Assembly: GCA_021814835.1 (NCBI GenBank)
Contig: JAKAHO010000019.1
Coordinates: forward strand, 1-11,363
Length of the DNA stretch: 11,363 nucleotides
Direction of reading: 5' to 3'
From: a bacterium
Lineage (GTDB): Bacteria > Patescibacteriota > Minisyncoccia > UBA6257 > GWB1-50-10
Position numbers and translations under genes: made by a program. Positions 1-5,378 of the stretch are shown here, one piece after another. Every line of letters begins with the position of its first letter. Position 1 is the stretch's first letter. The notes under the pieces were generated by a model, which saw only the letters and a program-made list of their open reading frames with translations, was not told where the DNA came from and searched no databases.

Positions 1-1598
1 GCGATAGTTTTACCGAAATACTGTCCCGATGTGAGATGCGGAAAAATTACATAATCAGCGCCCTCTGCATACAAAATCTCAGCCTCCCCCTCCGCCTCAG
101 AGCGCACCACAATCTTCGGACGAGGCGAGCGGTGCCTGAATGATGCAATGAGCGAGCGGTTGTCTTCAAAATGCGGACTTGTTGAAATAATAAGGTCAGC
201 CTCGGTGAGTTGGGGGGAAGAATAAATGTCCGGGTCCGACATATCGCCAAACATATGATGATATCCTCCTCGGTTCAACTTTCTTATTTTTTCCGGGTCA
301 AACTCAACCACCAGCAATTTCTCGCGCGGCAGACCCAGCGCAATACTCTCCCCTAAGCGATGGAAGCCGATGAGTACTATCGGGAATTTTCTTCCGGACT
401 CCGCGCTGGAATGTTCCACGCTTTTTTCACGCTCAAGCACGCCAAGAACTCCCCTTATCCTGCGAAAAATGCCATCGCTAAACTGTATGAGATACGACGA
501 GGCAACAATGGTAATAACGCCTACCGCGGTAACAAGCGAGAGCGCGCTTTCCTCGATGTGGCCCGCTGCCACGCCGAGCGCGAGGAGCACAAAACTGAAC
601 TCTGATACCTGCGCAATCGTCATACTCGCCATAAATGAGGTTCGCTTGCGATATCCGAGCAATCCCATAATACCCGCCACAATGAGCGGCTTCACTATAA
701 GCACGAAGAGCGAAAATGCAACAACCGGAATAAAAAGACCCGTGAGATTCGAGAATGCAACCTTGGCGCCGAGCGTCACAAAAAACGCAATGAGAAAGAA
801 ATCGCGAAGCGGCTTGATGCGTTGCGCTATCTGGTGATGCTCGGAAGAATTTGCGAGCGCGATGCCCGCGAGAAAACCAGCAATTTCAACCGAAAAACCT
901 ATGCGCGAAACAGCGGCCGCAACCGCGAATACCCACGCAAGACTCACCAAAAAAAGCAGTTCATGAGACTGCGCCACGCGTTCGAATATCGCAGGAAGCA
1001 CTTTTCTTCCCAGATATAACATAACAATAAAGAGCGCAACGGCCTGCGCGATGGTGAGCGCAATCACGGTCAGTGAAACGGCCTGCCCGCGCTGGATACC
1101 CGAGAGCACCACCAACACAATGATTGCCACAAGGTCCTGCACAAGGAGCATCCCTATGCTTATTTTTCCGTAGAGACTGTTCAAGTCGCGCTTATCGGAG
1201 AGCAACTTCACCACAATAATAGTACTTGAAAACGTGAGTGCGAGCGCGATGTACCCGCTTGCGAGCGGCGCAAATCCGAACCACTGCGCAAGCCAGTATC
1301 CGGCACCGAACGTAATTACCATCTGTGCCAACCCCGTAATTATTGATGCGGTTCCTACGAGCCTGAATGAAGCATAATCAATTTCCAATCCCACGAGAAA
1401 AAGAAGGAGCATTACGCCAAGCTCGGAGAACGTAATAAACGTTTCACTGCTCCCCACCGCAACAAACCCGAGCGCGCCGATTACTATCCCCGTCGCAAGA
1501 TACGCAAGGATTGTCGGCTGGCGCAATATTTTCGCAATTACGCCGAACGCCGCAGCAATCAACACTACCATTGCAAGATCGAAAATCGCAGCCGTCAT
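1..1598 (-). CDS. Kef-type cation:proton antiporter with RCK (TrkA-N) domain, 3' end outside window
   Basis: This is an integral membrane monovalent cation:proton antiporter of the CPA2/Kef family; 532 codons are visible and the frame stays open to base 1. Residues 1-375 are hydrophobic with roughly 12-13 membrane segments. They include FSSTIIVVKLL (123-133) and the LLVQDLVAI segment with Q154-D155, which match the conserved unwound-helix region and ion-site acid of the family, and GFLAGIALA (241-249). A charged linker (376-403) leads into a cytosolic Rossmann-like RCK domain from about 405, with the degenerate nucleotide-binding loop GFHRLG (411-416) and GDMSDPD (451-457). The family uses this domain for gating by nucleotide or ligand. 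The ATG at 1598 is chosen because the signature starts directly after it and a TAGAAT box lies 8 nt upstream; there is no Shine-Dalgarno. The ion (K+ or Na+) cannot be read from sequence. The family is confident; a specific Kef subtype is not. Confidence 0.93.
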   Translation of the reverse strand, partial: MTAAIFDLAMVVLIAAAFGVIAKILRQPTILAYLATGIVIGALGFVAVGSSETFITFSELGVMLLLFLVGLEIDYASFRLVGTASIITGLAQMVITFGAGYWLAQWFGFAPLASGYIALALTFSSTIIVVKLLSDKRDLNSLYGKISIGMLLVQDLVAIIVLVVLSGIQRGQAVSLTVIALTIAQAVALFIVMLYLGRKVLPAIFERVAQSHELLFLVSLAWVFAVAAAVSRIGFSVEIAGFLAGIALANSSEHHQIAQRIKPLRDFFLIAFFVTLGAKVAFSNLTGLFIPVVAFSLFVLIVKPLIVAGIMGLLGYRKRTSFMASMTIAQVSEFSFVLLALGVAAGHIEESALSLVTAVGVITIVASSYLIQFSDGIFRRIRGVLGVLEREKSVEHSSAESGRKFPIVLIGFHRLGESIALGLPREKLLVVEFDPEKIRKLNRGGYHHMFGDMSDPDIYSSPQLTEADLIISTSPHFEDNRSLIASFRHRSPRPKIVVRSEAEGEAEILYAEGADYVIFPHLTSGQYFGKTI

Positions 1599-1606
1599 AT
1601 AGTTCA

Positions 1607-1612
1607 ATTCTA
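1607..1612 (-). promoter_or_regulatory. Putative -10 box for the antiporter gene
   Basis: On the minus strand the hexamer TAGAAT ends 8 nt before the ATG at 1598. A start site at the usual 6-8 nt distance would fall on or next to the start codon, implying a leaderless mRNA. I see no convincing -35 element. Confidence 0.4.
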
Positions 1613-1658
1613 CACGGTAATAAGGACGGACGCTTGGGGAAGTGTGGATAAGCGCCAA

Positions 1659-1682
1659 CCGCCAATCCTTATGGATTGGCGG
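1659..1682. repeat. Perfect intergenic palindrome (10-bp arms, 4-nt loop)
   Basis: CCGCCAATCC at 1659-1668 and GGATTGGCGG at 1673-1682 are perfect reverse complements around TTAT. It lies between the cupin stop (1703) and the antiporter start (1598). The minus strand after the hairpin has no T-run, so it is not a standard intrinsic terminator for the cupin gene. It abuts an AT-rich tandem repeat, and the pair looks like one dispersed intergenic repeat unit. Confidence 0.75.
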
Positions 1683-1712
1683 AAATTTTCAATTTCAAAT
1701 TTTCAATTTTCA
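1683..1712. repeat. AT-rich short tandem repeat overlapping the cupin stop codon
   Basis: Two near-identical units of 14 and 15 nt, AAATTTTCAATTTC and AAATTTTCAATTTTC, follow the palindrome directly. The minus-strand TGA stop of the cupin gene (1703-1705) and its last residues (Glu-Asn) lie inside this repeat, so the repeat supplies the end of that gene. Confidence 0.7.
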
Positions 1713-2110
1713 ACCTCGGTCGTTTTTCCCGTGAATTCATCCCCCTTGTCGGCGAGCGCGTCTGCTTTTGTTTTGTGGATGGTGCCGTCTCTGTGCTCCG
1801 GGGGCGCGTAAAGCGTATAAAGCTTCATCGCGTGCGCGTCCGATGTATTCACGATGTTGTGCTTTGTCCCCGCAGGAACCACAATGACAAAATCCTTCTT
1901 TATCACCGTCGGCACGTCGTTTAATACCGCGAGCCCCTCCCCCTCCTCGATGCGCAAAAATTGGTCGAGGTGGTGCACCTCTTCGCCGATCTCCTCCTTC
2001 GGCTTCAGACTCATCACGACCAACTGGCTGTTTTTTGCGGTGTAAAGCACTTTTCTGAAATACTCGTTCTCCAGCGTGTCTTTCTCAATGTTTTCGATAA
2101 ATCCTTTCAT
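1703..2110 (-). CDS. Single-domain cupin protein
   Basis: This 135-residue protein is a small cytosolic cupin. Cupin motif 1 is recognisable in IGEEVHHLDQFLRIEEGEG (41-59), with His46, His47, Gln50 and Glu55 as candidate metal ligands. Motif 2 is VPAGTKHNIVN (78-88), with His84 as the second-half ligand. The segment LKLYTLYAPPEH-like (97-106; here K97-H106) and the following HKTKADA stretch are typical of a widespread group of one-domain cupins often annotated only as cupin domain protein or as mannose-6-phosphate isomerase-like. The substrate is unknown. The ATG at 2110 fits the N-terminal strand. Two AT-rich hexamers precede it (TACTAT 7 nt, TATAAT 20 nt upstream) and there is no Shine-Dalgarno. 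It lies 29 nt after the small membrane protein gene on the same strand. The C-terminal residues derive from an intergenic repeat. The fold is confident; the function is not assignable. Confidence 0.9.
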   Translation of the reverse strand: MKGFIENIEKDTLENEYFRKVLYTAKNSQLVVMSLKPKEEIGEEVHHLDQFLRIEEGEGLAVLNDVPTVIKKDFVIVVPAGTKHNIVNTSDAHAMKLYTLYAPPEHRDGTIHKTKADALADKGDEFTGKTTEVEN

Positions 2111-2130
2111 AGTATGTATAGTATTGGTTA

Positions 2131-2136
2131 ATTATA
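2131..2136 (-). promoter_or_regulatory. Putative -10 box upstream of the cupin gene
   Basis: A perfect TATAAT lies on the minus strand 20 nt before the cupin ATG, inside the 29-nt gap after the small membrane protein gene. A second candidate, TACTAT, lies 7 nt before the ATG. No good -35 is visible, so which box is used is open. Confidence 0.35.
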
Positions 2137-2139
2137 TTA

Positions 2140-2271
2140 CTAAAGTCCGACTTTTTCGTTTTCCGGCGAATGGGGTGCAAGGGGGTCGGTCTCTTTCCGC
2201 AATGCTGAATAAAGCGGTTTCTTGCGGGGCGCGAGCAACCAAGAATAAAAGAACATGGCTGCGACAATCAT
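2140..2271 (-). CDS. Small single-pass membrane protein (43 aa; 52 aa if started at 2298)
   Basis: This short open frame has one hydrophobic segment, MIVAAMFFYSWLLA, followed by a positively charged stop-transfer RKK and a polar proline-containing tail ending in GL. That is the usual look of a small bitopic membrane protein with its tail in the cytoplasm. The start at 2271 is preferred because AGGAG (2280-2284) lies 8 nt before it, the only convincing Shine-Dalgarno in the window. GTG at 2274 or ATG at 2298 in the same frame would give 44 or 52 residues, but the 2298 ATG nearly abuts the upstream terminator hairpin. It sits just before the cupin gene on the same strand, so the two could be co-transcribed. 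I do not recognise a family. It is likely genuine, given the RBS and topology, but the size is too small to exclude chance. Confidence 0.6.
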   Translation of the reverse strand: MIVAAMFFYSWLLAPRKKPLYSALRKETDPLAPHSPENEKVGL

Positions 2272-2279
2272 CACGCTTA

Positions 2280-2284
2280 CTCCT
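2280..2284 (-). promoter_or_regulatory. Ribosome binding site deciding the small-protein start
   Basis: AGGAG on the minus strand, 8 nt before the ATG at 2271 and 5 nt before a GTG at 2274. It favours these starts over the in-frame ATG at 2298. It stands out because the neighbouring genes lack such a site. Confidence 0.6.
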
Positions 2285-2301
2285 ATAAATATTAGCATAT
2301 A

Positions 2302-2327
2302 CAAAACACCCCATTTGGGGTGTTTTG
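2302..2327 (-). terminator. Intrinsic terminator of nadK / tRNA-Ala
   Basis: An 11-bp perfect stem, CAAAACACCCC at 2302-2312 pairing with GGGGTGTTTTG at 2317-2327, has a 4-nt loop. On the minus strand the G-rich arm runs into TTTT. It begins 6 nt past the tRNA-Ala 3' end. Its symmetric A and T tracts would let it act in both directions. Confidence 0.85.
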
Positions 2328-2333
2328 CGTTTG

Positions 2334-2404
2334 TGGACCTAGGCAGAATCGAACTGCCGTCCCGGCAATGCGAATGCCGTGTTCTACCACTGAACCATAG
2401 GCCC
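2334..2404 (-). tRNA. tRNA-Ala, anticodon CGC
   Basis: A 71-nt cloverleaf: acceptor GGGCCTA with TAGGTCC, D-stem GTTC/GAAC, anticodon stem CGGCA/TGCCG around loop TTCGCAT (anticodon CGC, codon GCG), and T-arm GGCAG/CTGCC with loop TTCGATT. The G3:U70 wobble pair, the main alanine identity element, is present, and the discriminator is A. The genomic sequence after the discriminator is CAA, so CCA must be added post-transcriptionally. The gene starts 9 nt past the nadK stop with no promoter between, so it is probably cut from the nadK transcript. Confidence 0.96.
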
Positions 2405-2413
2405 GACCAATGC

Positions 2414-3094
2414 TTAGGAAACTCTCACTATTGTAGCGATTTTTTTTGATTTTACAATCCTCACCTCCTCCCCTTCCTTAAGCTCAATAAAATCTGTCTG
2501 ATTGTCCGCATAAACCATAGCCGGACCGCGCACCACGCGCACACTCACCTCCCGCTCTTCGTTCAACACCATATGGTCCACCTGTTCGGTTGAATTATTG
2601 AATGCGAGACCGATTCCCACCTCAAAAAAGCTGTCCGCAATCGACCGGTAGTAGCCCGTGGATCCGAGCGGCGTCGCGAGCACCACGCCATCGCCGATGA
2701 TTTCCTCGCCGCCCAGGCGCACGCCGTCAATTGAAAGCGCATACCGCATTGCGTGGCGCGGATCTTTATTGTGAATCACGATATCATTCACGCCGTAGAG
2801 CGTTTTTCCTTTTGCGCGGCACTCTAGCTTCCACACCCTCTCTTCTTTGTACTTCCCTGCTTTCACCCGTTTCAATACTTCCTCATTAGTAAGCGCTGAA
2901 CACAATTTGCACACACGGCTGTCGCGAAGCGCCACCTTCGGCACTCCGGGATATTCGTGTTCCGCACGAAGAATCGTGCCGTCTCCTCCATAGCAAATAA
3001 TAATATCGGGATTTTTCTCTAGAAGTGTGAACCCTTCTTTTTTGACGAGCTCAGTCGCCTCGTGGCTATGCGCTCCAAACAGTATCGCCTTCAT
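2414..3094 (-). CDS. nadK: NAD kinase, short divergent form
   Basis: This cytosolic enzyme phosphorylates NAD to NADP, the only known route to NADP. The 226-residue protein carries the diagnostic GGDGTIL (36-42, catalytic Asp38), the NDIVIH segment (103-108, Asn103-Asp104, NAD contacts), and GDGVVLATPLGSTGYY (134-149), matching the conserved TPTGSTAY-like region, then YADNQ near the C-terminus. It is shorter than the usual 270-300 residues. The segment that normally follows the first nucleotide motif (Gly-x-x-GFL-like) is replaced by RDSRVCKLC (57-65), with an unusual Cys62/Cys65 pair. The ATG at 3094 is supported by TATAAT 7 nt upstream (leaderless) and by the first beta strand starting at once. 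tRNA-Ala follows after 9 nt. The family assignment is firm. Confidence 0.93.
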   Translation of the reverse strand: MKAILFGAHSHEATELVKKEGFTLLEKNPDIIICYGGDGTILRAEHEYPGVPKVALRDSRVCKLCSALTNEEVLKRVKAGKYKEERVWKLECRAKGKTLYGVNDIVIHNKDPRHAMRYALSIDGVRLGGEEIIGDGVVLATPLGSTGYYRSIADSFFEVGIGLAFNNSTEQVDHMVLNEEREVSVRVVRGPAMVYADNQTDFIELKEGEEVRIVKSKKIATIVRVS

Positions 3095-3101
3095 ATGTAC
3101 T

Positions 3102-3107
3102 ATTATA
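3102..3107 (-). promoter_or_regulatory. -10 box of nadK (leaderless geometry)
   Basis: A perfect TATAAT on the minus strand ends 7 nt before the nadK ATG (3094), so transcription should begin at or next to the A of the start codon. No clear -35 is seen. Confidence 0.6.
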
Positions 3108-3144
3108 GACGCGGTGGCTCTATTTGTCTTACTGCCTTTCGTTA

Positions 3145-3173
3145 TTTACTAAATGCCGCATCTCATATATATT
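3145..3173 (+). promoter_or_regulatory. Possible promoter for tRNA-Pro
   Basis: TTTACT (3145-3150) and TATATT (3168-3173) are separated by 17 nt on the plus strand. Transcription from about 3180 would give tRNA-Pro a 5' leader of about 90 nt, with a small hairpin at 3203-3220 (GTAACCT with AGGTTGC). No better promoter lies closer to the tRNA. No convincing gene is seen in 3108-3271. Confidence 0.4.
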
Positions 3174-3271
3174 AGAGGGGTATTGTATGAGTGACTCTGG
3201 CTGTAACCTCAGAAGGTTGCATCCCGTACACTCGGATGAAATGAACCTGCTGTTTATTTCACTCCTCGTTT

Positions 3272-3342
3272 CGGGCTGTAGTATACCGGTAGTACGCACG
3301 CTTCGGGTGCGTGTAGACTGGGTTCAATTCCCAGCAGCCCGA
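3272..3342 (+). tRNA. tRNA-Pro, anticodon CGG
   Basis: A 71-nt cloverleaf: acceptor CGGGCTG with CAGCCCG, D-stem GTAT/GTAC (three Watson-Crick pairs and one wobble), anticodon stem CACGC/GCGTG around TTCGGGT (anticodon CGG, codon CCG), and T-arm CTGGG/CCCAG with loop TTCAATT. The C1:G72 first pair and A73 are typical of bacterial proline tRNAs. CCA is not encoded (CAA follows). It is the only plus-strand gene between nadK and cca and ends 7 nt before a terminator shared with cca. Confidence 0.96.
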
Positions 3343-3349
3343 CAAATAA

Positions 3350-3380
3350 CAAAAGGCCCCGCATCGGGGTCTTTTGTTTT
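3350..3380. terminator. Bidirectional terminator between tRNA-Pro and cca
   Basis: A 12-bp stem (3350-3361 with 3365-3376, one G-T pair, loop CAT) is followed by TTTT on the plus strand. An A tract lies on the other side, so the minus strand also ends in T residues. It serves tRNA-Pro and the converging cca gene, whose TAA (3379-3381) overlaps the T tail. Confidence 0.85.
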
Positions 3381-4881
3381 ACTGCACCTTGAACTTTTTC
3401 TTCATCTCTTCCTCAACCCCCGACTCGAATTCCTCCTTTTGCTCCCGCGCCTTATCAGACATCGCGATGAGCTCGCCGTCGTCCAACAGATTCAATTCGA
3501 TTGCCCTGCGTGAAAGATATTCCTTTTCATTTTTTTGTGGATCGGCAATTACATCGTCCAAAAGTATCGCTAAAATGTAGCCAATTTTTCTGCTTGGTTT
3601 AATTTGAAGCAGCTCCATAAGCTCGTTGCCGTTGAGCTTCAGCATCTTAGGACTAATCGGGTCGTTCTTTACCTTCTCAATCATAAAGAGGAGATGGCGC
3701 AACTTATACGGAAAGGCTTTCGGCACGCCTGAGCCGATACGATCTGCCTCGCGCACCTTCAGAAGGTCATCCACATTTTCGGGACCCACACGGCTCAAGA
3801 AGCGGCGCACACCCGCCTCGGTTACCTCGCCCACATTGTAATAGAACAAGTGGCAACGCACGAGATGCGTCACGCGCTCTGCAATATCTTTCGGAAACTT
3901 CAGACGGTCCATAATTTTGAGCGTCATCTTCGCGCCCACCACTTCGTGGTTGTGGAACGTCGAATCAGGCCCATCGCCTCCCTTGGTGCGGGGTTTCCCC
4001 ACGTCATGCAGAAGAGAAGAAAGACGCACCACAAGCGAGTATTCCTTTTCAACGGCATAATTCAATGCGCGCACGTTGTGGTCGAACACTGTATAAATGT
4101 GGTGCTTATTCTGACCACAGCCGAGTCCTTCGCGCAATTCAGGAATTACGTACTTCATTAACCCCAAATCCTCCATCTCGATGATGCCCTCGGCTGCGCG
4201 GGGCGTCATCACCAGCTTCATAAGTTCGTCGCGGATGCGTTCTTTCGCGATAGACTCCAAAAGCCCTGCATTCGCCATCACGCTCTCACGCGTTTTATGC
4301 TCAAGCTTGAATCCAAGCTGGGCAGAAAAGCGGACCGCGCGCATAAGCCGCAAGGCATCCTCGGTAAACCGCGCATGCGGGTCTCCCACCGTGCGAAGCG
4401 CTTTATTTTGCAAATCCTCTATTCCCTTAAAGGGGTCTACGAGATGCGACTTCGTAAGTGTTTTATTCGAAAGGTTGAACGCCATCGCGTTCACCGTGAA
4501 ATCACGGCGCGAGAGATCCTCTTCGATTGTCTTCGCGAATTTAACTTCGTCGGGGTGGCGCTTGTCGGAATACGCGCTCTCAATACGGAACGTGGTGACC
4601 TCTACGATCTTCAATGTCGCATCTTCTGAGGGCGTTTTGATACCTACCGTGCCAAAATTATTTTCATAGACGGTTGCGGGGTCTTCTTTCGTGCGTCCGC
4701 CGTAGGTAATAAAAAGTTTCTGCGTTTCCTCAGGCGTCGCATTCGTCGCAATATCCCAATCTTTAGGAGCCACGCCCAGCAACATATCCCGCAGACAACC
4801 ACCCACAAGGTATGCCTCAAAGCCCGCGTCAGCGAGTACGCGCGCGATATTTTCTATTTCTGAAGGAATCTTCGTCTTCAT
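3379..4881 (-). CDS. cca: CCA tRNA nucleotidyltransferase with HD domain
   Basis: This enzyme adds the 3'-terminal CCA to tRNAs, an essential job here because none of the four complete tRNA genes in the window encodes CCA. From Met at 4881 it has 500 residues. The nucleotidyltransferase head has YLVGGCLRDMLLG (24-36) and the catalytic DWD (Asp41, Asp43), then RRDFTVNAMAF and the RNA/nucleotide-binding EDALRLMRAVRFSAQLGF. An HD domain follows, with LLHDVGKP and a downstream H-N-H, as in enzymes that also have phosphohydrolase activity. The C-terminus is a charged coil. The frame is open up to an ATG at 5013, but those 44 codons read through a tRNA-derived repeat and lack family similarity. The 4881 start begins directly at the conserved helix and has TATAAT 7 nt upstream. 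It converges with tRNA-Pro. Confidence 0.95.
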   Translation of the reverse strand: MKTKIPSEIENIARVLADAGFEAYLVGGCLRDMLLGVAPKDWDIATNATPEETQKLFITYGGRTKEDPATVYENNFGTVGIKTPSEDATLKIVEVTTFRIESAYSDKRHPDEVKFAKTIEEDLSRRDFTVNAMAFNLSNKTLTKSHLVDPFKGIEDLQNKALRTVGDPHARFTEDALRLMRAVRFSAQLGFKLEHKTRESVMANAGLLESIAKERIRDELMKLVMTPRAAEGIIEMEDLGLMKYVIPELREGLGCGQNKHHIYTVFDHNVRALNYAVEKEYSLVVRLSSLLHDVGKPRTKGGDGPDSTFHNHEVVGAKMTLKIMDRLKFPKDIAERVTHLVRCHLFYYNVGEVTEAGVRRFLSRVGPENVDDLLKVREADRIGSGVPKAFPYKLRHLLFMIEKVKNDPISPKMLKLNGNELMELLQIKPSRKIGYILAILLDDVIADPQKNEKEYLSRRAIELNLLDDGELIAMSDKAREQKEEFESGVEEEMKKKFKVQ

Positions 4882-4888
4882 CAGCTTG

Positions 4889-4894
4889 ATTATA
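4889..4894 (-). promoter_or_regulatory. -10 box of cca (leaderless geometry)
   Basis: A perfect TATAAT on the minus strand ends 7 nt before the ATG at 4881, supporting that start over the longer frame and implying a leaderless mRNA. The -35 is not evident. The tRNA-like element C lies directly upstream. Confidence 0.6.
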
Positions 4895-4927
4895 ATCCAT
4901 ACCCGCATCTGCGTCTTCTTCAACAAC

Positions 4928-4985
4928 GGAGGGATTTGCGCTTCGCTTCGACTCCTCGGGACAAGCTCCGGCGGTTCAAACCCTC
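4928..4985 (-). repeat. tRNA-tail element C (short inverted-repeat element upstream of cca)
   Basis: The ends of this ~58-nt segment are near-perfect inverted copies of a tRNA T-loop and 3' T-stem. The plus strand has GGAGGGATTTG at 4928-4938 and TTCAAACCCTC at 4975-4985, which pair over about 10 bp with one mismatch. The first end matches the same strand of tRNA-Arg (5200-5210). The interior holds GCTT/AAGC complementary segments. It is a smaller version of elements A and B. Translated on the minus strand it makes a spurious N-terminal extension of cca. A weak hairpin (4990-5007) adjoins it; it pairs fully only as minus-strand RNA. Confidence 0.6.
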
Positions 4986-5020
4986 GCGCGAGACGCTCAA
5001 GCATCTCGCTCATGTGCTCA

Positions 5021-5167
5021 TTCGTAAGACTCGTGTGCCCCCGGAGGGAAATTGAACATCGCTCACTCGTCGTTCGCTCTTACGAACCCAGCGGTTCGTA
5101 AGCTCCGCCACGGGGAAACTCCCGTTTCCCCGACCCCTTTCCCATTCAAATCCCTGGGGGGGCGGAG
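5021..5167 (-). repeat. tRNA-tail element B, downstream of tRNA-Arg
   Basis: This structured element, read in the tRNA sense, has in order: (i) an inverted copy of the tRNA-Arg 3' end (plus-strand TTCAAATCCCT at 5145-5155, followed by a G-run), flanked by the 7-bp inverted repeat CTCCGCC (5103-5109) / GGCGGAG (5161-5167); (ii) a perfect 9-bp hairpin, 5111-5119 with 5124-5132; (iii) a perfect 10-bp hairpin, 5079-5088 with 5093-5102; (iv) a direct copy of the tRNA-Arg 3' end at 5034-5057, in which 16 bases including the acceptor stem are identical to 5191-5206 but the T-loop is altered; (v) TTCGTAAGA at 5021-5029, a second possible partner for 5078-5086. Inverted and direct copies can pair as a long outer stem. 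No protein gene is credible in 4882-5192. The role is unknown. Confidence 0.7.
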
Positions 5168-5188
5168 AAAACGATAAATCGTTTTCTT
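5165..5188 (-). terminator. Terminator of tRNA-Arg
   Basis: GAAAACGA (5167-5174) pairs perfectly with TCGTTTTC (5179-5186), extendable by two pairs, with a 4-nt loop. On the minus strand the descending arm is T-rich. It begins just past the tRNA 3' end. A decayed look-alike (plus-strand AAAAGATAAAT at 5360-5370, then CTTGTGCCCC) lies in the tRNA-Lys/tRNA-Arg spacer. Confidence 0.65.
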
Positions 5189-5192
5189 CTTG

Positions 5193-5264
5193 TGCCCCCG
5201 GAGGGATTTGAACCCCCAATAACAGGTTCGAAGCCTGTCGTGATATCCGTTTCACTACAGGGGC
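5193..5264 (-). tRNA. tRNA-Arg, anticodon TCG
   Basis: A 72-nt cloverleaf: acceptor GCCCCTG with CGGGGGC (one G-T pair), D-stem GTGA/TCAC, anticodon stem ACAGG/CCTGT around CTTCGAA (anticodon TCG, CGN codons), and T-arm GGGGG/CCCTC with loop TTCAAAT. The discriminator is A. CCA is not encoded (CAA follows). Its own promoter is probable but weak (TACAAT 9 nt upstream). Parts of its 3' end are duplicated downstream in element B. Confidence 0.96.
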
Positions 5265-5273
5265 ATATTGCTT

Positions 5274-5279
5274 ATTGTA
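5274..5279 (-). promoter_or_regulatory. Putative -10 box for tRNA-Arg
   Basis: TACAAT on the minus strand ends 9 nt before the tRNA-Arg 5' end. An upstream TGAACT-like hexamer at about 16 nt spacing is a poor -35, so this call is weak. Confidence 0.35.
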
Positions 5280-5318
5280 TTCGATTCAGGAGAAAAGTTC
5301 ATCCGTCCACGATTTATA

Positions 5319-5347
5319 CCCGCGCAGAAAGAGTACTTTCGTGCGGG
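5319..5347. repeat. Hairpin in the tRNA-Lys/tRNA-Arg spacer
   Basis: CCCGC (5319-5323) pairs with GCGGG (5343-5347), and GAAAG (5327-5331) with CTTTC (5336-5340), leaving a 3/2-nt internal loop and a 4-nt apical loop. It has no T-tail. It may be part of the element A region or a processing stem. Confidence 0.5.
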
Positions 5348-5378
5348 CACGGCGTTCGGAAAAGATAAATAATTCTCT

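Noticed and set aside
1659..1682. Intrinsic terminator of the cupin gene
   Set aside because: The hairpin is perfect, but on the gene's strand it is followed by TTGGCGC with no T-run, so a repeat is the better reading.
1676..1924. Plus-strand 82-codon frame starting in the AT-rich repeat
   Set aside because: It is antisense to the cupin gene, and its start lies in the palindrome and repeat.
3187..3513. Plus-strand frame starting ATG 3187 with a GAGG-like site 8 nt upstream
   Set aside because: It would run through tRNA-Pro, its terminator and the antisense of cca. Only the first ~28 codons are outside known features, and these show no recognisable protein.
5034..5155. Integron attC-like site or CRISPR repeats
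   Set aside because: The ends are tRNA T-loop copies (GTTCAA/TTGAAC) and do not fit the attC RYYYAAC/GTTRRRY boxes. There is no regular repeat-spacer pattern and no integrase or cas gene.
5010..5255. 81-codon minus-strand open frame across tRNA-Arg and element B
   Set aside because: It overlaps a complete tRNA and its terminator; its peptide is simply translated T-arm copies. The similar peptide in the 5255-5548 frame reflects the repeated DNA, not a protein family.
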